A stretch of DNA of 64,000 nucleotides from an uncultured Prevotellaceae bacterium (GCA_900317635.1 ONHN01000004.1:21755-85754); one strand, 5' to 3'; shown: positions 17,448 to 25,847, counted from the first letter of the stretch. Program-made: numbers and translations. Notes: generated from the sequence alone by a model not told the origin.

Positions 17448-17785
17448 TCACACGGATGTGCACAAATTACTCATTAATTGTTCGAGTTTCGGCTGTTCTT
17501 GCTGCGATGGTGCGCAGAGCGCACCACACCATGCTTAACCGCGTATTCCGATGAGCGAAGCGAAGAGGAATGCGCGGTAGCTGACGGGCGGATGAAGTCG
17601 GTGCGCAGAGCGTACCGCACAATATAAGATGTCATGTTTGGGGTGGAACTTTGTGACGTGCAGTACGCTCTGCGCACTGCACGTCCCAGCCCTTGTCTTC
17701 CGCGCACCACTCCTTGCTTTGCTCGTCGCGGTACGCGGTTACGCATAGTGCAGTACGCTCTGCGCACTGCGCACTGCACTGCATT
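17448..17785 (-). mobile_element. MITE-like composite hairpin element, copy B (inverted)
   Basis: This copy lies in the opposite orientation to copy A. From left to right it has a tail module (17448-17508, reverse complement of the tail after copy D), hairpin 17509-17525 (GGTGCGCAGAGCGCACC), arm 17528-17580, a core with GGTGGAACTTTGTGACGTGC (the reverse complement of the copy A core), the second arm (about 17697-17749) and a terminal hairpin. It fills the gap between the convergent DUF3467 and PorT-like genes and encodes nothing. Confidence 0.72.
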
Positions 17786-17848
17786 AGTGGCGATAACCGC
17801 CGTCCTGACTATCTCCCTCACCCTCCTCATCGTAGCTCTGCCGTGCGG

Positions 17849-18586
17849 CTATTCGAAGTAGAAGGAGAGCGTCACCATGTTGTGCGTGGCCTTTATGACG
17901 CTTTCGGTGTAGATGAGTTGCGAGGCGTCGGTGAGGTCGCTGCGGTTTTTTTGCAGGATGTTTGCGAGGCCGAGGCTGAATTTGAGTTCGGGGATAAACT
18001 TGAAATAGGGTAGGTAGATGTCGCAGCCAAGGCCAGCTTCAAGGCTTATGTTGAGCGGTTTGGTGCGTAGTTTGGCGTGCTTGCTGCCAATGAGGTTGTA
18101 CATGGGTTGCACGCCGCAGGTGACGTAGGGGCGGAAGTTGTTGAAGCGTTGTGCGGCGAACTTCAGTGCTACGGGTACGCCGATGTAGCACGATTTCAGG
18201 TTCTGCGTTTCGGTGTCGCCCGTGGCGAGGTCGCGAAACTTGATGTGGCTGCTGCCGAAGTGGAGCGAGGGCGATACGCGCAGGCTCATCCATTTCGTCA
18301 GTTTCCAGTCGCCGAGGATGCCCACGCTGAAGCCGAAGTTCTGCGAGTCGTTTTCGGCCATCCACTGTCGGCCTGTCGTCGGGTCGATGTAGCCGCTGTT
18401 TTCGAGCTTCAGCCCTTGGTCGTGAACGCCTACGAAGAAGCCGTAGTGGAATTTGCGCTCGTCGATGAAGGGCTTGTTCATTAGCTTGCGCTCTTGCGCC
18501 ATGCCGCTGACGACCATGCACAGCAAGGCGACGCAACACGTCAGTCGCGCTATCGTCTGGGCAAAGGTCGTTCGGAGGGTGTACAT
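17849..18586 (-). CDS. porT: PorT-like outer membrane beta-barrel protein (type IX secretion)
   Basis: A 245-residue protein with a signal peptide ending near VVSGMAQ, then a predicted beta-barrel that ends in an aromatic residue (VTLSFYFE). FHYGFFVGVHDQGLKLENSG, RFNNFRPYVTCGVQPMYNL and GCDIYLPYFKFIPELKFSLG match what I recall of the PorT/SprT family, which is required for T9SS. A PorZ-like gene 3 kb away supports this. The alternative is another small porin-family barrel. The gene is a single unit on the minus strand. Confidence 0.7.
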   Translation of the reverse strand: MYTLRTTFAQTIARLTCCVALLCMVVSGMAQERKLMNKPFIDERKFHYGFFVGVHDQGLKLENSGYIDPTTGRQWMAENDSQNFGFSVGILGDWKLTKWMSLRVSPSLHFGSSHIKFRDLATGDTETQNLKSCYIGVPVALKFAAQRFNNFRPYVTCGVQPMYNLIGSKHAKLRTKPLNISLEAGLGCDIYLPYFKFIPELKFSLGLANILQKNRSDLTDASQLIYTESVIKATHNMVTLSFYFE

Positions 18587-18635
18587 ATATTATTATAACA
18601 ACAAACGGCACGTTTTATTGTGTGCTGCCGAAGAA

Positions 18636-18678
18636 AAACGAAGTCCGCAGCCACTTACGTGTTAAGTGCTGCGGACTT
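18636..18678 (-). terminator. terminator of the 58-aa peptide gene
   Basis: AAGTCCGCAG and CACTTA pair with TAAGTG and CTGCGGACTT. On the minus strand CGTTTTTC follows. Confidence 0.85.
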
Positions 18679-18717
18679 GCGGTGTATGATTTACGGATCG
18701 TGTTGGGGGGCGAAGGC

Positions 18718-18894
18718 TTACTCTTCTTCTTCAGCCCAGTTCTCGCTGCCCCAACCGCCGCCGCGCGTATCAAACACGACGTTGTCTTGGCCTTCTTTGT
18801 TGGCGAAACCGCCAGTATCGCCGCTGATAGCCATCATCTGCATCGTTTCGAGGCTCAGGGAGGTCAGCGCGGGGGTTTTATACATTTTTTTCAT
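18718..18894 (-). CDS. short peptide of unknown function (58 aa)
   Basis: An ATG at 18894 gives 58 residues (starts MKKMYKTPALTSLSLETMQM, then MAISGDTGG, with an acidic WAEEEE end). A longer frame opening at 18942 adds a segment that is unlikely to be translated. Bacteroidales encode many such short proteins with a K-x-Y-x-x-P start, a hydrophobic-alternating stretch and an SG/GG step, mostly annotated as hypothetical. It has its own terminator and lies directly after the T9SS cargo gene, separated by that gene's hairpin. Function is unknown. Confidence 0.65.
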   Translation of the reverse strand: MKKMYKTPALTSLSLETMQMMAISGDTGGFANKEGQDNVVFDTRGGGWGSENWAEEEE

Positions 18895-18921
18895 AATGTT
18901 CTTTTCTCTGTTTTGGATTTT

Positions 18922-18970
18922 GCCTGCGCCCGATAGGGGCAACGCTTGTCCCCCCTATCGGGGCGCGGGC
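18922..18970 (-). terminator. terminator between T9SS cargo gene and peptide gene
   Basis: GCCTGCGCCCGATAGGGG and CCCCTATCGGGGCGCGGGC form a long GC-rich stem directly 3' of the T9SS protein gene. Confidence 0.75.
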
Positions 18971-18996
18971 TATGTTGGGTATGAGTGTGTGTCGGT

Positions 18997-21630
18997 TTAC
19001 TTCAGGATGACTTTCTGACCACCGATGATGAACGTGCCGTGTTGTGCTTTCTCTACGCGGCGACCTTGGAGGTCGTAGGCGGGAGCGTTGTCAACGTTGA
19101 GCGTCGTGGTGCTGATGCCCGTTTCGGCGAACGACATGTTGTAGGCACGTGCAGAGCTTTGGCCGTCAACGGCGAAGGCGGTGCGGTAGGGCTTGATGGT
19201 ACCCGTGTTGGCCTTCACGAACTGGCCGCCGGCATAGCCGTACCACGTCGTGGTGGCATCGCTGGTGATGGGCGTCTCGGTGTAGTAGCCCAGCTGACTT
19301 ACTTCTGCAGCACCCGTAGCGAGAACATCGCTTGCAGCGCAGCTGAGGACGGAGCCAAGAGCTGTGCTCTTGAAGAGGCTCGTGCCGTTGAGGCGAACGA
19401 GGTAGGGCGTGTTGGCCACCATCTCCTCTACAGCTTCAAACTCGAAGGCGTCGCCGTTGATGCCCTTCAGCTCGTAAACCTCACCATCAACGAAGGAGGC
19501 GTCAACCGTAACGGGAACAACCGTCGTGCTCCAGTTGCCAGCGGTGAAGGCGCGCGTGTAGCTCACCTTATTGGCGGTGAAGGCCGTGGGGATGTTGACC
19601 GTTACGGCGTCGTTCAGCGAGAACTCTTCGGCCGTAGCACCTACAACCACGTTCGTGCCAGCTGCCTGCGTAGCTTCGGCGGGCAGGTAGAAGATGGTGT
19701 TGTTGTCGGCGGGAGCACCCTGCTTGAGGTCGGCGGCGGTCACGTCGGCGGCGATGGTGGCACCCGTCATGTCAACGTAGGACATGGGCACGTTGGCAGC
19801 GGCGTTGTTCATTTCGAGGAAAGCGAGCGAAGCCTTAGAAACGTAGCCCGTCAGGGTTTGCTCCTTGTAGCTGATGTTGCCTTCATCGTCGGGTTCGGCG
19901 GCAGCGGCTTCGTCAATCTGGTAGGGCAGGAAGTCAACCGTAATGGCCTGGAACATGGACACGGCCGTGATGGTGCTCTGCGTGGTGATAATTTCGATGT
20001 TACCTTCGGCGGCGGCGTTGTTCACGTCGAGGATGGTCATGTCAACAGCCACGGGGAGGTGGCCCAGCTGCAGGGCTACAGCCTCGGGGTTGTCGGAAAC
20101 GATGCGCACGTTGCGCGTACCCGTCACTTTGCCCGTAGCGGCGTCGTAGCTCAGGGCGGGAACGAAGATGTCGCCCACTACCATATTTGCCATAGCAAAT
20201 TCAAAGTCCTTCAGCGTCACGTTCAGTGTGCCGTCTTGGTTTTCAGAGAAGGAAATGTTCGTGTTGGCCAATGGAGCCTTCATGTCAAAGCCCAAGTTAA
20301 GCGTAACGAGCAGGGCACCAGGATAGGTCGTACCTACAGAGCAGGTAGCTTTCTCGTCGGTGAAGCGTACCACGTAGTCGGTCTCGTCGTTCACTGCGTT
20401 GAGCACTTTCACGGTGATGGTCTTGGTCTTGTCGTCGTAGAAACCGTATTCCGTTACGGGCTCGTCGAAGGCAGCGCAAGTGGGATCGGCAACGAGGGTG
20501 CTGTTCTCGCCAGCGGTAGCCTCAACGGCAATACCGGCGTTGTAGGCGAAGGGCATGGTGTATTCGTAAACGCCATCCTGCAGCGTTACGTCGAAACCAC
20601 CTACGCTCAGAGCCGACAGCGTAGCGGCTGCGGCGGAAGCCTTCTTGAACTGGATGGTGTAGGTGTGATAGTTCGTAGAGGACTTAAACATCGAAGCGTA
20701 GTCGCTGTCGGTCGTCTCGCCGTAGTTCTCGCCATAGACGGTGATGGTCAGCAGGGCGTTGGCGGCATCGTAGGACTTCGAGATGGTGGCGTTACCCTTT
20801 GCGTTGTGGGTCAGGACGAGCTTTGTCTCGTCGTAGTCTTCAGAGGAGAGGTCCATAGCGCTTGCCACGTTGACGGCCGTGCCGTTGTAGGTAACAGAAG
20901 CCAGCTCGGAGTTGTAAACCAGCTCTACGTCGTCAACCCACACCTTGTCGCCTTTGCTACCCTTACCAGGCGTAGCATTTGTGGAAACGGTCATCAGAAT
21001 GGCGGCGAGGCTGGCGTTGTTGCTGGCGTAGGAGTCGTAGTCGAAGGGAATGGTGAGCTCGCGCCAGCCGCCGGTGGTGATTTGCTTGTTCTGAGCTTTA
21101 GCCACTACGTTCGTGTAGGTCTTGTCTTCAGGGTCCTGATAGAAGCTACCGTCGAACAGGATGGCACTCACCGTGGCATACTTATAGGTGGCTTGAGCTG
21201 TTCCTTGCGTGAACTTCAGCCACAGCTTCAGGGCATCGGGCGTACCCGTGATGGGGGTGTAGTACTTGTCGCCATACTTGTCCTTAGCCGTGCTGCTCTT
21301 GTCCATTTCGGAGTGGTTGGCCGTGTTGTCGGCGGTCATGCTGGCAGCCTGGAGCTGACCATTGGTCATCGTGCCGTTGTTGATAATACCCATGGTAGAG
21401 CCCGACGTAACCACGGCACTGTACGTGCCGCCATGCTTATCTGTAGAAGAGGCCAAAGTGCCTTTGGCAAAACTGACCAAGCTGCCTTTGGCGCTCTTGA
21501 AGCCATGCCAATACCTGGGCTCACCGCTTGAATTACCCCAAGTCTCAAAGTCGGAGTTGGGAATTTGATACTGTGCTGCTGCGGGCACCATGAGTGCTGC
21601 AGCGAGCAGTGTGAGTAATGTTTTTTTCAT
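18997..21630 (-). CDS. secreted PCMD/calycin-like protein with T9SS sorting tail
   Basis: An 877-residue surface or secreted protein. It has a signal peptide (MKKTLLTLLAAALMVPAAAQ), then a PCMD-type carbohydrate-linked jelly-roll domain (IPNSDFETWG near the start to VWVDDVELVYN near 240), repeated beta segments, a calycin-like region (TYPGALLVTLNLGF to GTRNVRIV) and a C-terminal T9SS type-A tail (APAYDLQGRRVEKAQHG, GGQKVILK). It may bind or process carbohydrate at the cell surface; no catalytic motif was recognised. A separate terminator divides it from the short peptide gene downstream. Confidence 0.8.
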   Translation of the reverse strand: MKKTLLTLLAAALMVPAAAQYQIPNSDFETWGNSSGEPRYWHGFKSAKGSLVSFAKGTLASSTDKHGGTYSAVVTSGSTMGIINNGTMTNGQLQAASMTADNTANHSEMDKSSTAKDKYGDKYYTPITGTPDALKLWLKFTQGTAQATYKYATVSAILFDGSFYQDPEDKTYTNVVAKAQNKQITTGGWRELTIPFDYDSYASNNASLAAILMTVSTNATPGKGSKGDKVWVDDVELVYNSELASVTYNGTAVNVASAMDLSSEDYDETKLVLTHNAKGNATISKSYDAANALLTITVYGENYGETTDSDYASMFKSSTNYHTYTIQFKKASAAAATLSALSVGGFDVTLQDGVYEYTMPFAYNAGIAVEATAGENSTLVADPTCAAFDEPVTEYGFYDDKTKTITVKVLNAVNDETDYVVRFTDEKATCSVGTTYPGALLVTLNLGFDMKAPLANTNISFSENQDGTLNVTLKDFEFAMANMVVGDIFVPALSYDAATGKVTGTRNVRIVSDNPEAVALQLGHLPVAVDMTILDVNNAAAEGNIEIITTQSTITAVSMFQAITVDFLPYQIDEAAAAEPDDEGNISYKEQTLTGYVSKASLAFLEMNNAAANVPMSYVDMTGATIAADVTAADLKQGAPADNNTIFYLPAEATQAAGTNVVVGATAEEFSLNDAVTVNIPTAFTANKVSYTRAFTAGNWSTTVVPVTVDASFVDGEVYELKGINGDAFEFEAVEEMVANTPYLVRLNGTSLFKSTALGSVLSCAASDVLATGAAEVSQLGYYTETPITSDATTTWYGYAGGQFVKANTGTIKPYRTAFAVDGQSSARAYNMSFAETGISTTTLNVDNAPAYDLQGRRVEKAQHGTFIIGGQKVILK

Positions 21631-21650
21631 TTCGTTTGTAATGAATTTAA

Positions 21651-22067
21651 TTAGTGTTGAGTTGTTTGTTTCGTTTGTATGATGGCAGCAAGATGCTCCA
21701 CAAAAGCGCGGGTAGGCTTAAGGAATGAGCGCAGTTCTTCTGCCGTAATGTCGTAGGTGCAGTTGTAGTCGCTTTGTTCGCGCAAAGTCTGTAGCCTGGC
21801 GTACAGGTTACCCTCTTCGGTCGAGACGATGCCGCTCTTGACGTAGTGGAGCGAGAACATCGAATGGGAACCGCTGTGGGTGTTTACCTGATAGCCGTCG
21901 TTGATAAAGAGGGCGGCCACGGCGTGGAAGGCGGCGTAGTATAGGCGGTTGGCAGCACCGTCGTAAAAGCCTTGCTCGTACATGGCTTCGGCTTGAAGCA
22001 GGGTGCGTTGCGCCTTTTCCGTCTCTAAAGTGACAACCGCTCTTCGCTCTTCGGGTTTAAGACTCAT
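21651..22067 (-). CDS. HEPN domain protein (toxin or RNase of a HEPN/MNT pair)
   Basis: A 138-residue HEPN protein with the RX4-6H motif intact (R41 to H48 in NRLYYAAFHAV), which in toxic HEPN proteins forms the RNase site. It overlaps the upstream nucleotidyltransferase gene by 11 bp, the standard HEPN/MNT toxin-antitoxin arrangement. In characterised pairs MNT adenylylates a HEPN tyrosine to inactivate it. Tyrosines flank the motif here (Y43, Y44). Activity is inferred. Confidence 0.85.
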   Translation of the reverse strand: MSLKPEERRAVVTLETEKAQRTLLQAEAMYEQGFYDGAANRLYYAAFHAVAALFINDGYQVNTHSGSHSMFSLHYVKSGIVSTEEGNLYARLQTLREQSDYNCTYDITAEELRSFLKPTRAFVEHLAAIIQTKQTTQH

Positions 22068-22380
22068 ATAGTTTTATCTTGTCGTCTTCGACGTTGTAGT
22101 AAAACATGGCGTGAGGTCCGTCGTACCATTGCCGTTTGGTGTAGGCGTGCGGGCGGATGTCGGCCTCGATGTCCCTGCCTAATTCTATAAAGGGAATGGA
22201 GTATCGGACGAAATCGCCAAGTTCTACGCGTCCTTTGTCAAGCAGTATCAGCAAGTCCCAGTCGGAGTCCTCGCGCGCATCTCCACGGGCTCGCGAGCCG
22301 TAGAGATAAAGTTCGCTGCCTGCGGGCAAAACGTTTTTGGCAACTTCCTTGATGCGCGTTATGACCTCGTCGTAGGACAT
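22057..22380 (-). CDS. MNT-type nucleotidyltransferase (antitoxin)
   Basis: A 107-residue minimal nucleotidyltransferase of the pol-beta fold. The catalytic GSRARGDAREDSDWDLL (28-44) supplies GS and the two aspartates D40 and D42. It is the first gene of the HEPN/MNT pair, and its stop overlaps the HEPN start by 11 bp. It is the expected antitoxin. The pair sits between two surface-protein genes, a typical location for a small mobile module. Confidence 0.88.
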   Translation of the reverse strand: MSYDEVITRIKEVAKNVLPAGSELYLYGSRARGDAREDSDWDLLILLDKGRVELGDFVRYSIPFIELGRDIEADIRPHAYTKRQWYDGPHAMFYYNVEDDKIKLYES

Positions 22381-22402
22381 GAGGGATAGGGGGAGTATGC
22401 CT

Positions 22403-23122
22403 TTATTTGCCCAGAATGTGGTTGACGAGCGTGGTTACGTCGCCCACGTTCACGGAGCCGTCGCCGTTGAGGTCGGCGCCTTCGGCCATGGGGGCTTTGC
22501 CCAGGATCATGTTGACGAGCGTGGTCACGTCGCCCACGTTCACCGTGCCGTCGCCGTTGAGGTCGTAGGAATTCTTAGGCTCTACGGAAGCGTCTTTCTT
22601 ACCAATGAAGCGGACGTAGATGGGTACGGCTTCGGGCTCGCTGTTGGTCCACATCACGTCAACATCGATGTTGGCATCGGTGCCGTCGATGTAGCTACCC
22701 GTTTCGTTAATCTTCGCCGTGGCAAGGATCATGCCGTCAAGGAAGTTGAAATCTACGGGGTCGTTCTTACCAAAAACAACCTTGTCGCCGTTGGCCTCAA
22801 CGGGCACGTCGTTCAGCACGATGTCGCCAAGGTTTAAACCCAAGAAGCCGAAGTTGTAGAGGCCAAACTTCACCGTGTTGTCGCTCTGAGCTTCAATCTT
22901 TACGGTGAATTTCGACAAGACGGGGTTGCCCTGCTCGTCGGTGATGGTGTTGTTGTCTTCGTCAACTTCAAAGATGGCTTCGGATTCCTCCGTTAGGGGC
23001 GAGCCTATTTGAACGTAGAGAATGCCAATGTACTCGCCAGCAGCGCGCTGCGAAAGCGTTTGCGCACTCAGTGTGGCCACAAGGGCGAAGGCGGCAAAGA
23101 GGGAAAGTAGAATTCTTTTCAT
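22403..23122 (-). CDS. secreted calycin-like protein with dockerin type I repeats
   Basis: A 239-residue protein beginning at MKRILLSLFAAFALVATLSAQ (signal peptide). A calycin-like barrel (about 25-160; VLSKFTVKIEAQSDN) is followed by two dockerin type I repeats at the C-terminus (DLNGDGTVNVGDVTTLVNMI, DLNGDGSVNVGDVTTLVNHI), each a calcium-binding loop. No cohesin is visible here, so the dockerins probably work in another surface interaction. A longer frame from 23209 adds Ser/Glu/His repeats and is unlikely. Confidence 0.8.
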   Translation of the reverse strand: MKRILLSLFAAFALVATLSAQTLSQRAAGEYIGILYVQIGSPLTEESEAIFEVDEDNNTITDEQGNPVLSKFTVKIEAQSDNTVKFGLYNFGFLGLNLGDIVLNDVPVEANGDKVVFGKNDPVDFNFLDGMILATAKINETGSYIDGTDANIDVDVMWTNSEPEAVPIYVRFIGKKDASVEPKNSYDLNGDGTVNVGDVTTLVNMILGKAPMAEGADLNGDGSVNVGDVTTLVNHILGK

Positions 23123-23235
23123 ATAGATGTTGCAGTTTTGGGTTGTGCCTCGGCGGGCGGAGGAATCGGAATGCTCGGAGGACTCGGAATGCTCGGAACT
23201 GTCACTCAACGCGGGCGCAGGGCTTTAATGTTTCT

Positions 23236-23265
23236 TGTTTAATGTTTAATGTTTAATGTTTAACG
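23236..23265. repeat. TTTAATG heptamer microrepeat
   Basis: Four tandem copies of a 7-mer (TTTAATG; the last is TTTAACG), about 110 bases upstream of the dockerin gene. A 14-mer, TCGGAATGCTCGGA, is also repeated nearby (23166 and 23184). Slippage could change the spacing. Confidence 0.7.
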
Positions 23266-23335
23266 TTTGTAGTATCTACTCCATTCTCGCCCTCTTGGGG
23301 AGAGAGGGGCAGAGGGAGAGAGGGGCTGCCCTTTC

Positions 23336-24166
23336 TTAAAAGTCATACGCAAAGCCCAGTGTGCCGTAGATGGGGTAGAGCTTGAAGGTGACGCTCTCGA
23401 AGTCGGCGGGGAAGATGGAATTGAGACCCCAGTCGAGGTTCACTTTCACGAGCAGGTGCTTGTAGGCACGGAACTGTCCGCCCACTTGCAAGCCCCAGGC
23501 CCAGCGGCGCACGTCGTGGCTGAAGTTGTAGGTGGCGTGGGTGACGTAGGCTTTCTCGCCCGTGGGGTCGTGGTGGCGGATGTAGCCGTCGTAGGCCGCA
23601 CCGCTAAAGCCGCCGTCGAGCAGCACGCTGACGTAGGGGCCAGCGCTCACCTGCCAGCGGTCGTTGTTGAACGTGTAGGTGGCCAGTACGGGCAACGTCA
23701 GGTACGTGTTGCGCACCTTCGTCTCTACGTGACCCGTCCAAGCGCCTTCCATGAAGCCGCCGTCGTCGGCCGTCATCTCCATGTGGTAGTCCTTCACGTT
23801 GGCCTTGGTCTTCATGCCCTTAATTTCGAAGCGCAGACCCGTGGCAATGCCCCAGTGCTTGGTGAACTTCTTGTGGGCTATGCCTTCAACGTAGAGGTTC
23901 AGCAGGGGGTTGAAGCTCTCAATCTTGCGAATGCTGCGGGGCAAGGGAAGGGGCGACGTGCCGCCAATTTCGAAACCAGCGCCCACGTTGACATGCCAGC
24001 CGCGCAGGGCGGCGCGCAGCAGGTTGTTGTCCGTGTCGGCGGCGGGACGGCCAATGCTGTCGGCAGGGGCAAGGACATCCGTCGCTGGTTCGGCGGTTTC
24101 GGCAACGGCCAGCGCGGGGAGCGCAGCCAGCATCAGGGCAAAGGAATATATGATGACTTTCTTCAT
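23336..24166 (-). CDS. outer membrane beta-barrel protein
   Basis: A 276-residue protein with a signal peptide (MKKVIIYSFALMLAALPALA), a low-complexity linker to about residue 50, then a predicted eight-stranded barrel (GWHVNVGAGFEIGG, TYLTLPVLATYTF, WQVSAGPYVSVLLDGGF) ending in YGTLGFAYDF with a C-terminal Phe. Such barrels commonly follow PCMD lipoproteins in Bacteroidales operons, as here. The function is unknown; a substrate channel or a partner of the PCMD protein is plausible. Confidence 0.75.
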   Translation of the reverse strand: MKKVIIYSFALMLAALPALAVAETAEPATDVLAPADSIGRPAADTDNNLLRAALRGWHVNVGAGFEIGGTSPLPLPRSIRKIESFNPLLNLYVEGIAHKKFTKHWGIATGLRFEIKGMKTKANVKDYHMEMTADDGGFMEGAWTGHVETKVRNTYLTLPVLATYTFNNDRWQVSAGPYVSVLLDGGFSGAAYDGYIRHHDPTGEKAYVTHATYNFSHDVRRWAWGLQVGGQFRAYKHLLVKVNLDWGLNSIFPADFESVTFKLYPIYGTLGFAYDF

Positions 24167-24176
24167 GTGTGTGTGC

Positions 24177-24193
24177 TATATATAATATTGTAT
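24177..24193 (-). repeat. AT-rich 3' motif after the PCMD gene
   Basis: Read on the minus strand ATACAATATTATATATA lies 15 bases after the PCMD lipoprotein stop, in the same orientation as the other 3' copies. Confidence 0.6.
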
Positions 24194-24208
24194 TGAGCGG
24201 CGCGGCTC

Positions 24209-25360
24209 TTATTCTTTCCAGTTTATCTTCAGCTCGTCCACGTAGAGCACGCTGCCCACGGCACCCTCAAAGTAGGCACCCTGGCGGCTGCTGGTCATCA
24301 CCACGGCGATGGCATAGCCGCCAGCCTTGAGGCGTTCGGGGTCGAACGTCTTGCCGTTCATGGGGCGGTAGGGCTCTTCAAACTGCTTCCACTCCGTGGG
24401 CTCGCCTGGGTCGGCAATGCGCGAAATGAGCACGATGCGCTCGCTGCTGAGGATGTTGTCGCCTTCAAGGGGCTTCATGTTGGCGGGATCTACTTCAAAC
24501 ACGACGCTGTAGATGTCGCACGTGTCGTGCTTCTCGGCCAGCACGTTCTGGCGTTTGTCCGTCATCGTGGGGCCAGCCTTATATTTATAGTAACCCGAGA
24601 GGCTGGCGGGTTCGCCTTTCAGGATTTGCAGGCCAAAGCGTGTGGCTCTGAGCGGGAAGAGCATGGCTTGCGCCACGCGGAATTCGCCGATGAAGAGGTT
24701 GCCGGCAGCGATGGGCAGGTTGACGCGCTTGCCAAAGTCGCCCGCGCTCTTCGTCTCGAGCTTGGCGCAGCGACCACTCACACCACCCTCAACAAAAACC
24801 GTGGGGTAGTCCTCGGGTGTTTTGGCCATGCCCGTCAGTGCATAGCCGCCGTTGCCGCTGTCCCAGATGTAGGCGTTCAGGCTGCCGTCCGTCTGCTCTT
24901 GCAGCAGGCGCTGGTATTGCTGACGCTCGTCGTAGCCAAAGTGCTCGAAATTGAAGAGGTCGGTGGGCTGTGGCGTTTCGAAGCTCACGGTGTAGTCCTT
25001 CTTCCAGTTACCGTCTTCGGAGAGTACTTGGTAGAGCTGCGGCGAGGTGAAGTCGCGTAGTTGCGTAGCATCGAAGGGAGCCGTGTTGCCAGCCGCATCT
25101 TTCGTAAAGAGCGAGGCACCAGGCGTGATGTAGAAGCGGGGGGCTAAGGCCGACACGTCCGAGCCTTTCGGCGTGAAGAACGTGACGGAAGCATTCTTCA
25201 CCACGGGGTTGCCCGTGATGAAGCCAGCGGGCAGTTCGGCAAGCCACGTGGAGTCAACGCCCGTAATGTCGCACTCCGTGCCGAGTGCCTCTTCGCGTAT
25301 GCAGCTGTTGGCTGCCATCATCAGCGCGATAAGCGGAAGTATGATTGTTTGTTTGTTCAT
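24209..25360 (-). CDS. PCMD domain lipoprotein
   Basis: 383 residues from the ATG at 25360 (MNKQTIILPLIALMMAANSC): the MAANSC lipobox marks a lipoprotein. A DUF4493-like N-terminal part leads to a C-terminal jelly-roll PCMD domain (DSGNGGYALTG to GSVLYVDELKINW), which is thought to be carbohydrate-related. It is followed by the barrel gene after 42 bp; the two form one unit. A frame start at 25417 adds 19 residues that would disrupt the signal peptide, so it is rejected. Confidence 0.82.
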   Translation of the reverse strand: MNKQTIILPLIALMMAANSCIREEALGTECDITGVDSTWLAELPAGFITGNPVVKNASVTFFTPKGSDVSALAPRFYITPGASLFTKDAAGNTAPFDATQLRDFTSPQLYQVLSEDGNWKKDYTVSFETPQPTDLFNFEHFGYDERQQYQRLLQEQTDGSLNAYIWDSGNGGYALTGMAKTPEDYPTVFVEGGVSGRCAKLETKSAGDFGKRVNLPIAAGNLFIGEFRVAQAMLFPLRATRFGLQILKGEPASLSGYYKYKAGPTMTDKRQNVLAEKHDTCDIYSVVFEVDPANMKPLEGDNILSSERIVLISRIADPGEPTEWKQFEEPYRPMNGKTFDPERLKAGGYAIAVVMTSSRQGAYFEGAVGSVLYVDELKINWKE

Positions 25361-25414
25361 TGTCGTTTCTTGTGTTCGGCGGGCAAATGGTTTGCACGCC
25401 TTTTTAATTCGCGG

Positions 25415-25422
25415 CAAAAGTA
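25415..25422 (-). promoter_or_regulatory. promoter -7 element of the PCMD-barrel operon
   Basis: TACTTTTG on the minus strand fits TAnnTTTG, about 55 bases upstream of the start. Confidence 0.55.
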
Positions 25423-25748
25423 CAACTTTTTTAACGCAAGGTGCGTCTGGTTTCTCAAAACATCAGTTTTTAACGTTAAAACATTGGTAGTACCGAAAAT
25501 TTGTAAACTCGACCAAACGCTTTGGGGGGCATAAACGTACCTTTTTAACCGCAGAAACGCATCATTTTCCGCGCTTGAGTTCTAATTTCATACATTTGCT
25601 GATTTTGTCACTTGCGCTTTCGCGTTTTCGCGCTCTGCGGTGTCAGGACATTTTGTGCTGCGTTTTACCCCTTCGGAGGTTGTCGGCAAGTATCTTTTTG
25701 CCTTTTCGGAGTTCTCGCTGCGGCTTTTCAGGTTTTCGTGCAGTGGCA

Positions 25749-25847
25749 CGAAGTTATAAATCTCGGCGGCAAATGTATATTTCCCGCCGAGAGTATGTAT
25801 ATTTCCCGCCGAGAAATGTACATTTCCCGCCGAGATTTATAACTTCG
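25749..25847. repeat. nested palindromic element, copy 1
   Basis: A perfect 21-bp inverted repeat (25749-25769 and 25827-25847; arm CGAAGTTATAAATCTCGGCGG) encloses direct copies of TTTCCCGCCGAGA separated by ATGTATA/ATGTACA. It sits between rnr and the PCMD operon. The rest of the gap (25430-25748) shows nothing I can identify. Confidence 0.8.

Noticed and set aside
22403-23209. Long start for the dockerin protein at 23209
   Set aside because: The extra N-terminus is encoded by short DNA repeats and would bury the clear signal peptide that starts at 23122.
25430-25748. Possible small RNA in the rnr-PCMD gap
   Set aside because: A TACATTTG box is present but lacks the upstream box, and no stable hairpin with a T run was found.
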